Shown: positions 5,950 to 6,046 of the stretch, piece after piece
Layout: every line of letters starts with the position of its first letter
Position numbering within the stretch: position 1 is the stretch's first letter
DNA from: Candidatus Dojkabacteria bacterium
GTDB lineage: Bacteria; Patescibacteria; Dojkabacteria; SC72
Length of the DNA: 6,046 nt
Reading direction: 5' to 3'
Assembly: GCA_023229785.1 (NCBI GenBank)
Contig: JALNYV010000041.1
Location: forward strand, 1-6,046
Made by a program: the position numbers and the translations under genes
Notes under the pieces: model-generated
Told to the model about the DNA's origin: nothing
What the model saw: the letters and a program-made list of their open reading frames with translations, nothing else
Databases searched by the model: none

Positions 5950-6046
5950 TTACAAAGATATTATATCATTAACTGATAAAAAAGTTTCCATATCAGTAAC
6001 AGCGTTAATAAAATCTTCGCTATATTTTTGATATTGGGAAAGCCCA
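5950..6046 (-). CDS. C-terminal end of an unidentified protein (partial)
   Basis: Reading the minus strand from 6045 gives 31 codons and a TAA stop at 5952-5950. The peptide ends in ...DMETFLSVNDIISL. It looks like a mixed, partly acidic helical tail with no transmembrane segment. Its 5' part lies outside the window, and I do not recognise it. I preferred this frame to the other open frame because its codons (GAA, GAT, GTT, ATT, ACT) match the two downstream genes and because its stop lies only 4 bases before the next ATG, a spacing typical of translationally coupled genes. The other open frame (from 6044) encodes a Leu/Ile-rich peptide with unusual G-ending codons. Such a short piece cannot be assigned a function. 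Confidence 0.55.
   Translation of the reverse strand, partial: GLSQYQKYSEDFINAVTDMETFLSVNDIISL

Noticed and set aside
5960..5965. Perfect TATAAT on the minus strand just upstream of the 933-residue gene
   Set aside because: No convincing -35 hexamer lies 16-18 bases upstream, transcription would start only a few bases before the ATG, and the site falls within the likely upstream coding tail. In such AT-rich DNA a chance match is expected.
5961..6044. Alternative open frame at the right edge encoding a Leu/Ile-rich, membrane-like peptide
   Set aside because: Its codons end in G far more often than in the neighbouring genes, while the overlapping frame ending at 5950 has matching codon use and a 4-base junction. 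It cannot be fully excluded with so little sequence.
1..6046. Possible alternative genetic code (UGA recoded, as in some CPR lineages)
   Set aside because: Both large frames are free of internal UGA, glycine is coded by normal GGN and tryptophan by TGG, so the standard code explains the window.

Overview
The window is AT-rich and is coded almost entirely on the minus strand. It reads 5'->3' from position 6046 down to position 1 as three genes in a row: the last 31 codons of an unidentified gene (5950-6046), a complete 933-residue exported protein (3144-5945), and the first 1039 codons of a very large exported modular protein that runs off the left edge (1-3119). The gaps are 4 and 24 bases, so the three look like one transcription unit. 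I see no RNA gene, mobile element, CRISPR array or convincing terminator.

The style suggests Candidate Phyla Radiation bacteria (Patescibacteria, most like Parcubacteria). The reasons are the AT-rich standard-code genes without Shine-Dalgarno sequences, a large exported protein with motifs I associate from memory with uncharacterised proteins near type IV secretion/pilus-like genes in that group, and a surface protein combining Ig-like 'TATPSTI..GE.STISW' modules with a 'CSDN.DND.DG' aspartate loop. This assignment is by pattern memory and was not checked by a search.

The 933-residue protein has an N-terminal signal sequence, two helical/coiled-coil stretches, ten cysteines outside the signal, and no clear transmembrane segment after the signal. 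Its downstream partner is a chain of beta-type modules. Three 'YYYC' modules come first (A-C), then a cysteine-free FN3-like region with an insert (D), a Pro/Thr/Cys linker, two copies of a 'DWSGNK.CP' module (E1, E2), and two Ig-like modules (F1, F2) flanking an Asp-rich, possibly calcium-binding loop. It has 20 cysteines, all placed so that they can pair inside their own module or the linker.

The simplest model is an operon for exported, disulfide-stabilised cell-surface or secretion-associated proteins. The second protein would be a long surface fibre or adhesin and the first an accessory of an envelope complex. The function of either protein is not shown by the sequence.
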